The notes beneath the pieces were generated by a model that was given only the letters and a program-made list of their open reading frames with translations, ran no database searches and had not been told where the DNA came from. A stretch of 64,000 nucleotides of DNA from JAEUKH01 sp964447205. Its GTDB lineage: Bacteria > Myxococcota_A > Polyangia > Polyangiales > Ga0077539. The stretch covers positions 62,001 to 126,000 of the forward strand of contig CAYUSB010000011.1 of NCBI GenBank assembly GCA_964447205.1, written 5' to 3'. Position 1 is the first letter of the stretch; every line of letters begins with the position of its first letter. Of this stretch, positions 8,012 through 16,004 are shown piece by piece. Made by a program: the position numbers and the translations under genes.

Positions 8012-9428
8012 CTACAGACAGTCAAAAGCCGCGAGAAAGGTCTGCCGTGTCCGCGTCGGCCCGGAGGTCGCCCCGCTCCAGTGGACGACCAGGAAGGCCC
8101 CGTCGGAGGCCAGGGACACGCCCGTGCTCGCCCCCCACGGAGCCGCCGCCGGGACGGGCACCCGAACCCGCGCGGTGACCGACCCGGTGCCAGGGTCGAC
8201 CCGGAGCAGCTCCAGCGCGGCCGAGGCCGGGGCAGCCTCCTCCCCGTGAAGGACGGCCACGAACAACCCCTGCGGCGTCGCGAGGAGGGCGGGCGGGGCG
8301 CTCCCGGGTCGGGCCGCGGTGCCGAGGTCGAGGGTGCTCCGGGTCCCGTCGGACAGGCTCACCCGCTCCAGGCGATGGGTCCCAGTCCGGGCCGGGGCCA
8401 CCATCGCGAGGGTGTCTCCGTCGGGCCAGAACCCCAGGGCAGGCCCCACCCCTTCGACCCCCGGGTCGTACCGAAACCCCTCGACCCGGCGACGACGCAC
8501 CGCGCCCATGCTCGGGCCCTCCACCTCGCCGAGCTCGACGAATCCCCCGGAGCGAACCGCGCTCACGAAGTGGAACCGCCCTCCCCCGGGATGGGCCACC
8601 AGGCTGACCCCGACCCCTTCCCGCGGCAGCTCGACGAGGGCGGGTCCGAGCGACTCGATGCCGCTCCCGCCGCGGTTGGTGCGGGCCAACCAGACTTCGG
8701 GCAGGCCGCGCCGCACGACGATTTCGGTGGCCATGAGCAGGGTGTCGGAGGCCGCCGCGAGCCCGACGCACCCGGTGGCTCCTACGTACGACCGGCTCTC
8801 GGCGAGGCGCTCGTAGGGGCCGCGGTACCGCACGACCTCTGCGGCCGCTCCCCCGGTTCCGGGCCATCGGCACAGGGCCAGGGCCTCGTCCTGGGCGATC
8901 GTGGGCGTCGGACCCGACGCGGCGAAGAGCACCCGGGGCGCGACCTCGACCCGAAAGCCCGCCCCGGGGCTGTACCGAAAGCGCATGGCCCGCGCCTGCG
9001 AGAAGGTGTCGTCGTCCTCGGCCAGCGCGCAGGGTGACCGCGTCTGCGTCGTCGCAGCCCTCCAGGCGCTCGACCACGGCGTCCATCCACTGGGTGAGAT
9101 GCTGACGCGTCTCGCTGCGGTCCACCAACCAGCACCCCACCCGGGTGAAGCGTACAGGGCGCCCCTCTCGAAACGGACCTCGCCCCGGAGCGGGATCGGG
9201 CACCACCTGCACGTCCAGCACATCGTCGCCCTCCCGATGGATGCGGAGGTCGGGCAGGACATCACCTTCTTCCGCCGCCCGAAGCCCGTGGCGACCGAGC
9301 CAGGCCACTACGTCTGGCTGGGTGTGATCCCACCGAGGGGTCCGCTCTCTTCCCGGCCCACGATGCCCCGGGAGCGTCTCCTCCCAGAGGTACCACCCGT
9401 TGCTGACGAGCCACTCGGCCCGCGGCAT
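8012..9428 (-). pseudogene. Frame-broken hypothetical gene (about 470 codons)
   Basis: The N-terminal part is read from ATG 9428 (AGGGG 7 bp upstream): MPRAEWLVSNGWYLWEE onward to about residue 133, ending 'CDDADAVTLR'. At 9022-9034 a +1 shift is needed to enter the frame that gives 'ALAEDDDTFSQARAMRFRYS' and then about 330 residues to the stop at 8012. The C-terminal part has a propeller-like look ('GFWPDGDTLAMVAP', 'LLATPQGLFVAVLHG'), but I recognise no family. Each piece is protein-like in only one frame. The break sits in a GCGCGC run, so either a real one-base lesion or a consensus error would explain it. The 3' half alone could be translated only from an internal start. Confidence 0.6.
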
Positions 9429-9511
9429 CAACGGCCCCTAGATCCCGTCGCGGAGCGAACGCGTGCGGAGGTCAATCAGCGAAGACAGGGCGTCGTCGCC
9501 GTCGAAGATCT

Positions 9512-9674
9512 CTAAACCACGGCCAGTTTGGGATTCGTGGTTTTCGCAAGGAGACGCAAGCGCCGCAAGGAAGGCCGACGAAGGCGGGCTGTATGCCCGG
9601 CGAGGAGGGCTGACGCCGCAGCGCGCCGCGGATCTGCGGCGAAAACTACGGATCCCGAACTGGACGTGGTTTAG
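9512..9674. mobile_element. MITE-like element with 36-bp terminal inverted repeats
   Basis: The left end (9512-9547, beginning CTAAACCACGGCCAGTT) and the reverse complement of the right end (9639-9674, beginning CTAAACCACGTCCAGTT) match at 32 of 36 positions by my alignment. The element is 163 bp and has no convincing coding frame. The interior next to the left repeat carries three CGCAAG hexamers (9545-9569). I found no clear target-site duplication. It lies in a 422-bp gene-free stretch (9429-9850) between a frame-broken gene and a duplicated-domain gene; the rest of that stretch shows nothing recognisable. A non-autonomous transposon or a large REP/BIME-type element are the two readings. 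Confidence 0.7.
9545..9569 (-). repeat. CTTGCG hexamer cluster, copy 1 (on minus strand)
   Basis: Three CGCAAG hexamers (CTTGCG on the other strand) occur at 9545-9550, 9555-9560 and 9564-9569, spaced 10 and 9 bp. The same hexamer cluster occurs in two other intergenic regions of the window (20142-20164 and 39440-39453), always outside genes. Confidence 0.65.
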
Positions 9675-9850
9675 CCGAGCCCAGGTGCGCGCGTGGTACG
9701 GCGTGACGCCCTGTCGGTGCTCGCCAGAACTGGCTCTTCCGCACTCCGTGTGGAGGTGGCGGCGGTCGTCCCCCGGAGCGGCGGCCGCACACCCGGGTAG
9801 CAATCCATCTCGTCAGCGGGCCGCTCGACACACCGCCCACGTGAGCTGCC

Positions 9851-10525
9851 CTACGCGCCCGCGGCCTCGACGACGGCGAGCATACGCGCGCGCGTCATGC
9901 GCTGGTTGTCGAAGCCAAACGGATCGCCGCCCTCACCGCGCAGCGACACGTCGCTCTGCGCGGCGAGCCACGCGACGAAGTCATCACGGAGCTCGAAGCT
10001 CTGCTCCGGGGGATCGGTCGGATAGCCATCGACGATCGCGGAGTAGACGTAGCGGCCGTCGAGCCGCACCAGCCCCATGCCGCAGTAGTCCCTGTGGGCG
10101 TAGGCGATGTAGCGTCCGCCATCGAGCGCGTCGGCGACGCGCGCGGCGAGGTCGTGACCGTAGGGCGTGGGGTCGATGGCTTCCCGCTCGCGCGCGACGA
10201 GGCGTTGGAGCATCGCGCGTGTGATGAGCTCGATCGTGTCGGTGGTGCCGGGGCGCACGCGCTTGTCGAGCGACGCGGTGCTCTGCTCGGCGAGCCAGGT
10301 CACGAAGGCCTTTCGATCGAGCGAGGAGAACACCACGCGGCGCTTGCCCTTGAGCACCTCGTAGATGAACGCGCCGTCTCTGTAGATCATCCAGTGGGCG
10401 CTCCACCCCTCGTTGACGCGGCCGCCCGCGAAGAGCATGTCGGCCACGCGCGCCGCGAGCGCGCGGCCGAAGGGGGTTGTGCTGCCGCGTGGCTCGACGG
10501 GAGGGGTCTTGTTTCGGGGGCTCAT
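9851..10525 (-). CDS. Hypothetical protein made of two tandem copies of one domain
   Basis: The 224-residue product consists of two related halves of about 90-100 residues. Half one (about 18-110) runs 'GRALAARVADMLFAGGRV', 'FIYEVLKGKRRVVFSS', 'RKAFVTWLAEQSTASL'. Half two (about 122-220) runs 'GHDLAARVADALDGGRYI', 'YVYSAIVDGYP', 'RDDFVAWLAAQSDVSL', each ending in 'TRAML' or 'TRARML'. There is no signal peptide or membrane segment. The start is ATG 10525. I do not recognise the domain. The 'A-W-L-A-x-Q-S' motif is preserved in both copies and would be the best search handle. Confidence 0.7.
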   Translation of the reverse strand: MSPRNKTPPVEPRGSTTPFGRALAARVADMLFAGGRVNEGWSAHWMIYRDGAFIYEVLKGKRRVVFSSLDRKAFVTWLAEQSTASLDKRVRPGTTDTIELITRAMLQRLVAREREAIDPTPYGHDLAARVADALDGGRYIAYAHRDYCGMGLVRLDGRYVYSAIVDGYPTDPPEQSFELRDDFVAWLAAQSDVSLRGEGGDPFGFDNQRMTRARMLAVVEAAGA

Positions 10526-10964
10526 TGGGTGGAGGCGCTCCGGGCGGATCTTCGCACATCGTCACGGAGCGGGGCATAGACTCGCGCGGTGAGCGGTCTG
10601 CGCGGGGGCCGCGGCGGGGTGGTTGGACTCGGCCAGCGAGCTCTGCGTCGACCGCAGAGGCCCCGCGCAGCACGGTCGAGGCGTGAGATCGCGTCGTACA
10701 ATAGGGAATCTGTCAACCCGAAAGAGGGACCGGAGCTCCAGACGGGTGGCTGCTCGACGCGGCGAACCCGTTGGAGTTCCTTGTATCTTAGGGGGGTCGG
10801 GACGCAGCGTGGCAGGCCGGTAGTTCCTGGGTGCTCCACACCGTGGGATAGCAATGGTCGCCACGCTGCGGTCTCCGGCGTAGAGCCCGAACAGCTGCCA
10901 GAGCCAGAGCTCGTATCGTGCAAGGATGGGCCGAGCCGGAGCCGTTCCCGACGGGAGGACGGTC
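10526..10964 (+). other. Gene-free stretch ending in a probable IS110-type left flank
   Basis: No convincing gene lies in these 439 bp. The 3' part, about 10700-10964, directly precedes an IS110-type transposase start with a GGGAGGA ribosome site. It has the position of the non-coding end that in IS110-group elements encodes the bridge RNA. It contains several short inverted repeats, for example GTGGC at 10810 with GCCAC at 10860. The element's left end cannot be fixed. Assignment as an orphan bridge-RNA locus is inference from position only. Confidence 0.3.
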
Positions 10965-11090
10965 ATGGAGAAACAGCCTGTTTTCGTCGGGATCGATGTC
11001 GCCAAGGGGCACGTCGACGTTGCCCTGCGGCCCTCGGCAGAGCACTGGCAGAGCCCGACCACCGAGGCGGCCCTACGCCGCGGGCTCTGA
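10965..11090 (+). pseudogene. IS110-family transposase, N-terminal stub
   Basis: ATG 10965 (GGGAGGA 6 bp upstream) opens a 41-codon frame: MEKQPVFVGIDVAKGHVDVA, then 'LRPSAEHWQSPTTEAALRRGL'. The 'FVGIDVAK' block is the first Asp of the DEDD RuvC-like catalytic core of IS110/IS1111 transposases, which normally run to 330-430 residues. Everything after about residue 35 is missing; the frame runs into the 3' end of the opposite-strand pentapeptide gene and stops. This is a truncated, inactive element. It overlaps that gene's stop codon (11073-11075). Confidence 0.8.
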
Positions 11091-12002
11091 GGCGCCCCAC
11101 GAGGCCCCGTCGAGGGCGGCGCTCTCGAGGGTCGCGCCCCGCAGGAGGGCCCGTCGAGGCGACAACGGGCCGCGGAGACCTCGCGGAGCACCGCCCCGGT
11201 CAACTCGGCGCCGGAGAGGTCGGCGTCATGGAGCAGCGCCCCGGAAAGGTCGGCGTCGCGCAGGTCGAGCCGCACCATCGCCGTTGACGCGGCGGACAAC
11301 GCGGGCGCTGCGACGGACAGTGCGAGCGGCGGCAGGGCGGGCGCGTGCGGCTCCGCGGCCGTCGGGGACGCGCTCAGCGTGTCGAGGCGCAGCGTCGCGT
11401 TGGCGTCGGACTCGGCCGCGCGGGGCGGTCGTCGCAGCCGCCGTCAGGTCGTCGAAGGCCCCGAGGTCGAGCGACTGGGTGGCATTGGGGTCGATCTCTT
11501 CGAGCAGCGCAGTGTCGAGCTCGACGGGAGCCTCCGGGGAGGGGCCGCCCGCGAGAATGTCCGCCACCAGGGCGTCGTCGAGGTCGAGCGTGCCTGTGTC
11601 GACCCGTCGCGCATCGGGCGCCGCGGGCAACGCAGGCAGCACGAGCCGGGCGGGCGCGGCGTCCTCATCGGTCATCCACGCTGACAACCTGGGCACCTCG
11701 GGCGACGGTGCGTCGACGGGCTGCGGCGCCGCGATTGCCTCCGCCCGCACCCCCGCCAGCGAGGCCCCGCACAGCCGCGCCCTGCGCAGGGACACCCCCA
11801 CGAGCTGCGCGCCCGACAGGTCGACGCCCGACCGGTCGATGCCCGAGACGTCGATGTGGGAGAGAACCACCCCGCGGAGGTGCCCCGAGCGTGCGAGGTG
11901 GGCGACGACGCCCTCGCGGTGCGTGATGATGGTCTCGTACACAGCGCTGAAAACCCAGCGCGTCGCGGCGGATGTCAAGCGCCCTGAAGCGCCCCGCCGC
12001 AC
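11073..12002 (-). pseudogene. Pentapeptide-repeat protein gene with two frame breaks
   Basis: From ATG 12002 the frame gives a leader and a pentapeptide block (LRGVVLSHIDVSGIDRSGVD, then 'LSGAQLVGVSLRRARLCGA'), then an acidic linker ('LEEIDPNATQSLDLGAFDD'). At 11411-11425 a +1 shift is needed to continue as 'AESDANATLRLDTLSASP' and a second block 'LRDADLSGALLHDADLSGAE'. At 11145-11155 a missing base (a GGG run that fits as GGGG) restores 'ALLRGATLESAALDGASWGA' and the stop at 11073. Pentapeptide repeats form right-handed quadrilateral helices. Pentapeptide proteins often accompany VgrG genes, and a VgrG remnant lies just upstream. The gene is either decayed or carries two consensus indels. 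Confidence 0.7.
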
Positions 12003-12032
12003 GCCCCTACCGAACGTGTCGCCGGAGAGGCC

Positions 12033-12254
12033 TCACCCGATTTGCCATCCGTCCGCAGCCCCTCGCAGGGTCGCCGGACCCACCTTGGCGCTGATGGTCG
12101 ATCCGTTGGTGATGGTGATGCCCGCGGGGGTGCGCCAGCCCATCGAGAGGGTGGTGACCTTGGTGGGGATGTACAGTCGCAGGCGGTCGTTGGGCCCGAG
12201 GGCGGCGTCGTCGGAGGGCAGGGCGATGTTGAGACGATCGTGGGTGGCGCGCAT
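12033..12254 (-). CDS. Small hypothetical protein between vgrG remnant and pentapeptide gene
   Basis: This is a 73-residue frame starting MRATHDRLNIALPSDDAALG and ending 'RGAADGWQIG'. The ATG at 12254 follows the VgrG-remnant stop by 14 bp, with GGGAG upstream, consistent with a downstream cistron. I do not recognise the product. Its polar strand-like segments ('LRLYIPTKVTTLSMG', 'AGITITNGSTISAKVG') could be a displaced piece of the VgrG C-terminal needle or a small effector-associated protein. It could also be a chance frame. Confidence 0.4.
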   Translation of the reverse strand: MRATHDRLNIALPSDDAALGPNDRLRLYIPTKVTTLSMGWRTPAGITITNGSTISAKVGPATLRGAADGWQIG

Positions 12255-12268
12255 TGGGGGGCTCCCGG

Positions 12269-12766
12269 TCAGCGGGCGTCGTCGTCAAACTCGAGCTCGA
12301 TGCCCGAGCGCGTGCGGATGCGGTTGCGGGAGACGTCGTCGGGGGCCACGATGGGCGACACCGTACGGGGGTTGGGCACGGCCCCGACGATGATGGGGCG
12401 GGCGGGGTCGCCGTCGACGAAGGCTACGGTCACCTCGGCCCCGGCGTGCAGGGGGAAATGAATCCCATGCTCGGGGCCCGACAGGCTTTGGAGCATCCGT
12501 ACCGGGAGCGAGGGATCGGCCAGGTCGTCCTCGGAGGTGTCGACGCAGAGCCGGACCCGGTAGCGCCCCTCGGTGTCGATGGGGTCCCGACCGAGCCAGA
12601 GGGCCCTGCGATGACCCCGCGGAGTACGCCTGGGATCGTGGGACAGGGGGGTCACCCGGGCGGGACGAAAGACGTGGGTCGGGTCGCGGTCCCAGGGCAC
12701 GGCCTCGAAGCGGTTGAAGTAGCTCTCGGGGGATAGGAAGTCCAACGGGTTCCCCGCGTCGAGCAC
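12269..12766 (-). pseudogene. VgrG (type VI secretion spike) C-terminal remnant
   Basis: VgrG proteins form the trimeric gp27/gp5-like tip of the type VI secretion tube. Only the gp27-gp5 junction and OB-fold part survive: 'YFNRFEAVPWD', 'VFRPARVTPL', 'DPIDTEGRYRVRL', 'HGIHFPLHAGAEVTVAFVDG', 'DPARPIIVGAVPNP' and 'NRIRTRSGIELEFDD'. About 400 N-terminal residues are absent. Between 12581 and 12648 the best protein reading lies in another frame ('TIPGVLRGVIAGPSGSVG'), so two compensating indels are present. No other T6SS structural gene is in the window. It reads in the same direction as the two following genes and was probably the head of a vgrG-associated cargo operon. Confidence 0.8.
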
Positions 12767-12914
12767 CCACCCGGCTGGGTCACAATGCGACAGACGGCAC
12801 CGAGGCTAGAGGTTTGTTTGGTGCGGGGGGCGTGGACCGCAGTGTCAGTATCATGCGCTGTCCGCGCCGCACGATGTTGCGCGGTGCAGCACCGAAAGGA
12901 CTCGAAGTCCCCCA

Positions 12915-13982
12915 ATGCGTACCCCTCACGCCTCGTGCTTGTTCGCCCTCCTCGCGGTGGCCCTTGGATGCTCGTCCGATCCCGAGACGCCCCCCACCGA
13001 CGCGGGCACCGTCGCCGACACCCCCGCCGCCACCGACACCCCCGGCGGCTGCGAAGACTTCACCGGCGCCTTCGCGCTCGAAGGCACCTGCAGCGTCGCG
13101 GGCTTTCGCCCCTTCCCCGCGGCCTGCGTGGTGCAGACAGGATGCACCGCCGTCATCAACGTCCAGACCGGCCCCACCACGGGCACGGTGGTGGGCAACC
13201 GCTTGACCTTCACCTCCATGGTCTCCGGCATAGGCCTGGAGTGCACCGCCACCCGCGGCGCAGGCGGCGCCCTCACGGTGCGCTGTGAAGCCGCCGGCGG
13301 CATCGCAAGCTGCGACGCCACGGGGACGCCCGTGAGCTTCCCTGGCGCCACCCGTTTCTGCTGCAACGCAGGCGCCCAGGACTGCGGCGCGGGCCTTCGC
13401 TGCGCCCTCGTCAACAACGGCACCCCCAACGGCGCCGCCGTGACGGCCTGCACGCCCGCGGGCGACACCGCCGCCGGAGCCGCCTGCACCCGCGCCAACG
13501 ACCGGCTGGGCGCCGACACCTGCGGATCGGGCCTCCTCTGCGCCAACTTCGGCAACGCCACGGTGAGCAACCGCACCTGCCAGCGGGCGTGCAGCAGCAC
13601 GGCGGATTGTACCGGCGGCGCCGCGTGCGTCGTGGGGAGCGACGCGCCCCGTGCGGGCGTCTGCGTGGCCCCGTGTACGATCCAGGGCACCGACTGCGCG
13701 CAGGGATCGTGCCGCTACCTCGGCACCTGGGGCGCCACCGACCCCGCCACGGCCCCGGCCATTCTGCGCCCCGCGTGCCTCCCCGATGGCCCTGGCGCCG
13801 CGGGGGCTTCGTGTACCTTCGTCAACGACTGCGGCCCGAACCTCGGCTGCGGCCGCCCCAGCCCCGGCGCTCCCTCGGTGTGCGCCACGACCTGCGACGC
13901 CACCCACCCCTGCGCCGAGGGCACCTGCAACGGCGCCATGAGCACCAGCAACCCCAGCGCCTCGGGCTACTGCTTCCCGTAA
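12915..13982 (+). CDS. Cysteine-rich secreted lipoprotein
   Basis: The 355-residue product begins with a lipoprotein signal (CLFALLAVALGC) followed by a Thr/Asp/Pro linker to about residue 50. The mature part has regularly spaced Cys pairs; its C-terminal half repeats a module of the form 'GSGLLCANFGN...CQRACSSTADCTGGAACV' and 'CGPNLGCGRPSPG...CATTCDATHPCAEGTCNG', typical of myxobacterial outer-surface proteins with disulfide knots. No catalytic motif is seen. The start is ATG 12915. A strong hairpin 18 bp after the stop is a likely terminator. Confidence 0.8.
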   Translation: MRTPHASCLFALLAVALGCSSDPETPPTDAGTVADTPAATDTPGGCEDFTGAFALEGTCSVAGFRPFPAACVVQTGCTAVINVQTGPTTGTVVGNRLTFTSMVSGIGLECTATRGAGGALTVRCEAAGGIASCDATGTPVSFPGATRFCCNAGAQDCGAGLRCALVNNGTPNGAAVTACTPAGDTAAGAACTRANDRLGADTCGSGLLCANFGNATVSNRTCQRACSSTADCTGGAACVVGSDAPRAGVCVAPCTIQGTDCAQGSCRYLGTWGATDPATAPAILRPACLPDGPGAAGASCTFVNDCGPNLGCGRPSPGAPSVCATTCDATHPCAEGTCNGAMSTSNPSASGYCFP

Positions 13983-14322
13983 CCGCGGCACGTTCGTACG
14001 CCGAGCCTCGCATCTCCCAGGCTCGGCGCGATCCTCATACACGATTCCTTTCTCCCCCTCGCTTCGCGTACGCCGGTCGCCAGCCGCGCGCTCTTGTCCG
14101 CAGCCCTCGGCGGCCTGCTCTGCCTCTCCGCCGGCTTGGCCCAATCCCAGCGGGTCAAACAAGCGCCTGCGGTCACGCCGCCCTCGAACGCCGCAGCCAG
14201 ACAGCCCATGAACTCCTCGGGCCGCATCACCCGATGCGTCTCACCCCGCCTCCGAACTCCAGGTGCCCCGGGTGTGCTACACCGCGAGGCCCGTTTCTCT
14301 CCCTGTTTGCGCGGAGCCCGCG
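13983..14322. other. Intergenic stretch before miaE
   Basis: These 340 bp hold the hairpin at 14000-14027 and the leader of the miaE operon. A frame from about 14070 reads a signal-like stretch ('ALGGLLCLSAGLAQS'), but it has no good start and runs out of phase through miaE, so I do not call it a gene. Confidence 0.5.
14000..14027 (+). terminator. Stem-loop after the Cys-rich lipoprotein gene
   Basis: A perfect 9-bp stem, GCCGAGCCT (14000-14008) with AGGCTCGGC (14019-14027), encloses a 10-nt loop. It starts 17 bp past the stop. There is no T-run after it, as is common in very GC-rich genomes. Confidence 0.55.
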
Positions 14323-14895
14323 ATGCTCGGACTCGTCTCCTCCACCGACCCCCGTTGGGTCGACGTAGCCCTCGCCGACCTCGACGCCGTGCTCCTCGAC
14401 CACCTGCACTGCGAGCTCAAGGCCGCCTCCAACTCCACGGCCCTCGTGGCCCGGTACCCCATGCACCCGCGCCTCGTGATGGGCCTCACCGCCCTCGCCC
14501 GCGAAGAGCTCGAGCACGTCCAGCAGGTCTACGCCGAGATGCAGCGCCGCGGGGTCGCCGCTCGCCCCCCCGAGGAGGACGTCTACGCCAAATCGCTCCG
14601 CCGGGCCCTCGACGACGGCAAGGGGGTGCCCCTCCTCGACCGCCTCGCCGTGGCCGCCATCATCGAGGCCCGCTCGTGCGAGCGGTTTCAGCTCCTGTCC
14701 CGCCACGCGCCCACCGAGGCCCTGCGCGGCTGGTACCACGACCTCTTCGTGTCCGAGGCCCACCACCATCGCCTCTTCGCCTCCCTGGCCGAGGAGATCT
14801 TCGGCGAAGACCGGGCCACCGACCGCATCGCCTTCCTCGCCGCCCGCGAGGCCGAGATCGTCGCGGCGGGACCCGTGACCCCGAGGGTTCACTGA
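14323..14895 (+). CDS. miaE: tRNA-(ms2io6A37) hydroxylase
   Basis: MiaE is a di-iron monooxygenase that hydroxylates 2-methylthio-N6-isopentenyladenosine at position 37 of tRNAs reading UNN codons. The 190-residue four-helix-bundle product has the carboxylate/His iron ligands in order: 'LDHLHCELKAAS', 'LAREELEHVQQVY', 'IIEARSCERFQLL' and 'SEAHHHRLFASLAEE'. The length matches the family. I chose ATG 14323 (MLGLVSSTDPRW) because the family begins close to this point; an in-frame start 60 bp upstream adds an unlikely Cys/Pro leader. It is the first gene of a tight five-gene operon; the next ORF starts 2 bp after its stop. Confidence 0.9.
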   Translation: MLGLVSSTDPRWVDVALADLDAVLLDHLHCELKAASNSTALVARYPMHPRLVMGLTALAREELEHVQQVYAEMQRRGVAARPPEEDVYAKSLRRALDDGKGVPLLDRLAVAAIIEARSCERFQLLSRHAPTEALRGWYHDLFVSEAHHHRLFASLAEEIFGEDRATDRIAFLAAREAEIVAAGPVTPRVH

Positions 14896-14897
14896 CC

Positions 14898-16004
14898 ATG
14901 CGCGGGGACAAGAGAATGGGGTGGGGGGCCTTGTGGGCCGCCCTCGTGCTCGGGGGCTGCCACGGTCACGCCCAGCCCCGCACCGGGGGAGCCACCCAGT
15001 GCGTCCGGGGGCCCCGCGACGTGGCCCTGCGGCTGCAGCATACGGTGGAGTACCTCGCCGACGACGCCCGCGAAGGCCGCGGGACGGGAACGCCCGGCGA
15101 CGCCGAGACCGTGGCCTACCTCGTGCGCAACCTCACCGCCCTCGGGCTCGAACCCGCGGGCGAATCCGGCTTCGAACAGCCCTTCGCCGTGCTCCCCGGC
15201 CGCCCCGGACACCACGCCAGCGCCCAACCCCTCACCGACCCGCTGCCCCCCGGGGCCTTGCGCACGAGCAACGTCCTGGCCCGCATCCCAGGAACGGCCC
15301 CCGACGCCGCCACCCGCCCGGTCTTCGTGCTCGGGGCCCACCGCGATCACATCGGCCACGGAGGGCCGAGCTCCCGGGCTCCGGGCAGCACGGAGATTCA
15401 CAACGGGGCCGACGACAACGCCTCGGGCGTGGCCGCCCTCCTGGAGCTCGCACGGCAGCTCCGGGCCCGACCGGTCGAGCGCACCGTGGTCCTGGTGTGG
15501 TTCGGGGCGGAGGAGCTCGGGCTCCTCGGGTCGCGGTTTCTCGTCGAGCACCCCTTGCCGGCCACCCAGCAGGTCGGGGCCATGATGAACATGGACATGG
15601 TGGGCCGACTCAACGGGTGCCGCCTCTTCGTCGAGGGCTCCGGGCTCGGGCCCGCGGTGCAGCGGGCCGTCCACACCGCCAACGACAGCTTCCACCTCGA
15701 CGCCCGCCCGTGGGAATCGTGGCGCGGCTCCTGGGGGGCCTCCGACCACATGAACTTCTCCCGGGTCCGGGTCCCCACCCTCTTCTTCTTCACGGGCCTG
15801 CACCCCGACTACCACGCCCCGAGCGACGACCCGCCCACCCTCGACTACCCCGGCCTCGCCGCCGTGACCCGATTCGCGGAGGCCGTTCTGCGCCAGATGT
15901 CGGCCCTCCCCGACGAGGCCCTGCGCTGGCAACGTCGTTCGTCGCGTCGCGCGGTTGCCTCCAGGGCGGGGAGGTGGCAGCTTCCCGCGCCATTGTCACC
16001 ATGA
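14898..16004 (+). CDS. M28-family zinc aminopeptidase, lipoprotein
   Basis: The 368-residue product has a signal ending in LVLGGC, so it is probably lipidated. The M28 metal ligands are present: His in 'LGAHRDHIGHG', bridging Asp in 'NGADDNASGVA', general base and ligand Glu in 'WFGAEELGLLGS', Asp in 'MNMDMVGR' and His in 'DYHAPSDDP'. It should act outside the cytoplasm on peptide or amino-acid amides, as in Aap or glutaminyl-cyclase relatives. Start ATG 14898 lies 2 bp after the miaE stop. Its stop overlaps the next start (ATGA at 16001). The basic tail after the catalytic domain has no known role. Confidence 0.88.
   Translation: MRGDKRMGWGALWAALVLGGCHGHAQPRTGGATQCVRGPRDVALRLQHTVEYLADDAREGRGTGTPGDAETVAYLVRNLTALGLEPAGESGFEQPFAVLPGRPGHHASAQPLTDPLPPGALRTSNVLARIPGTAPDAATRPVFVLGAHRDHIGHGGPSSRAPGSTEIHNGADDNASGVAALLELARQLRARPVERTVVLVWFGAEELGLLGSRFLVEHPLPATQQVGAMMNMDMVGRLNGCRLFVEGSGLGPAVQRAVHTANDSFHLDARPWESWRGSWGASDHMNFSRVRVPTLFFFTGLHPDYHAPSDDPPTLDYPGLAAVTRFAEAVLRQMSALPDEALRWQRRSSRRAVASRAGRWQLPAPLSP

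Noticed and set aside
12269..12766. Active type VI secretion locus
   Set aside because: Only the VgrG C-terminal third remains, with indels, and no sheath, tube or membrane-complex gene is in the window.
13967..14230. Minus-strand ORF and plus-strand signal-like ORF before miaE
   Set aside because: They overlap each other and the hairpin, have no start signals and match no family.
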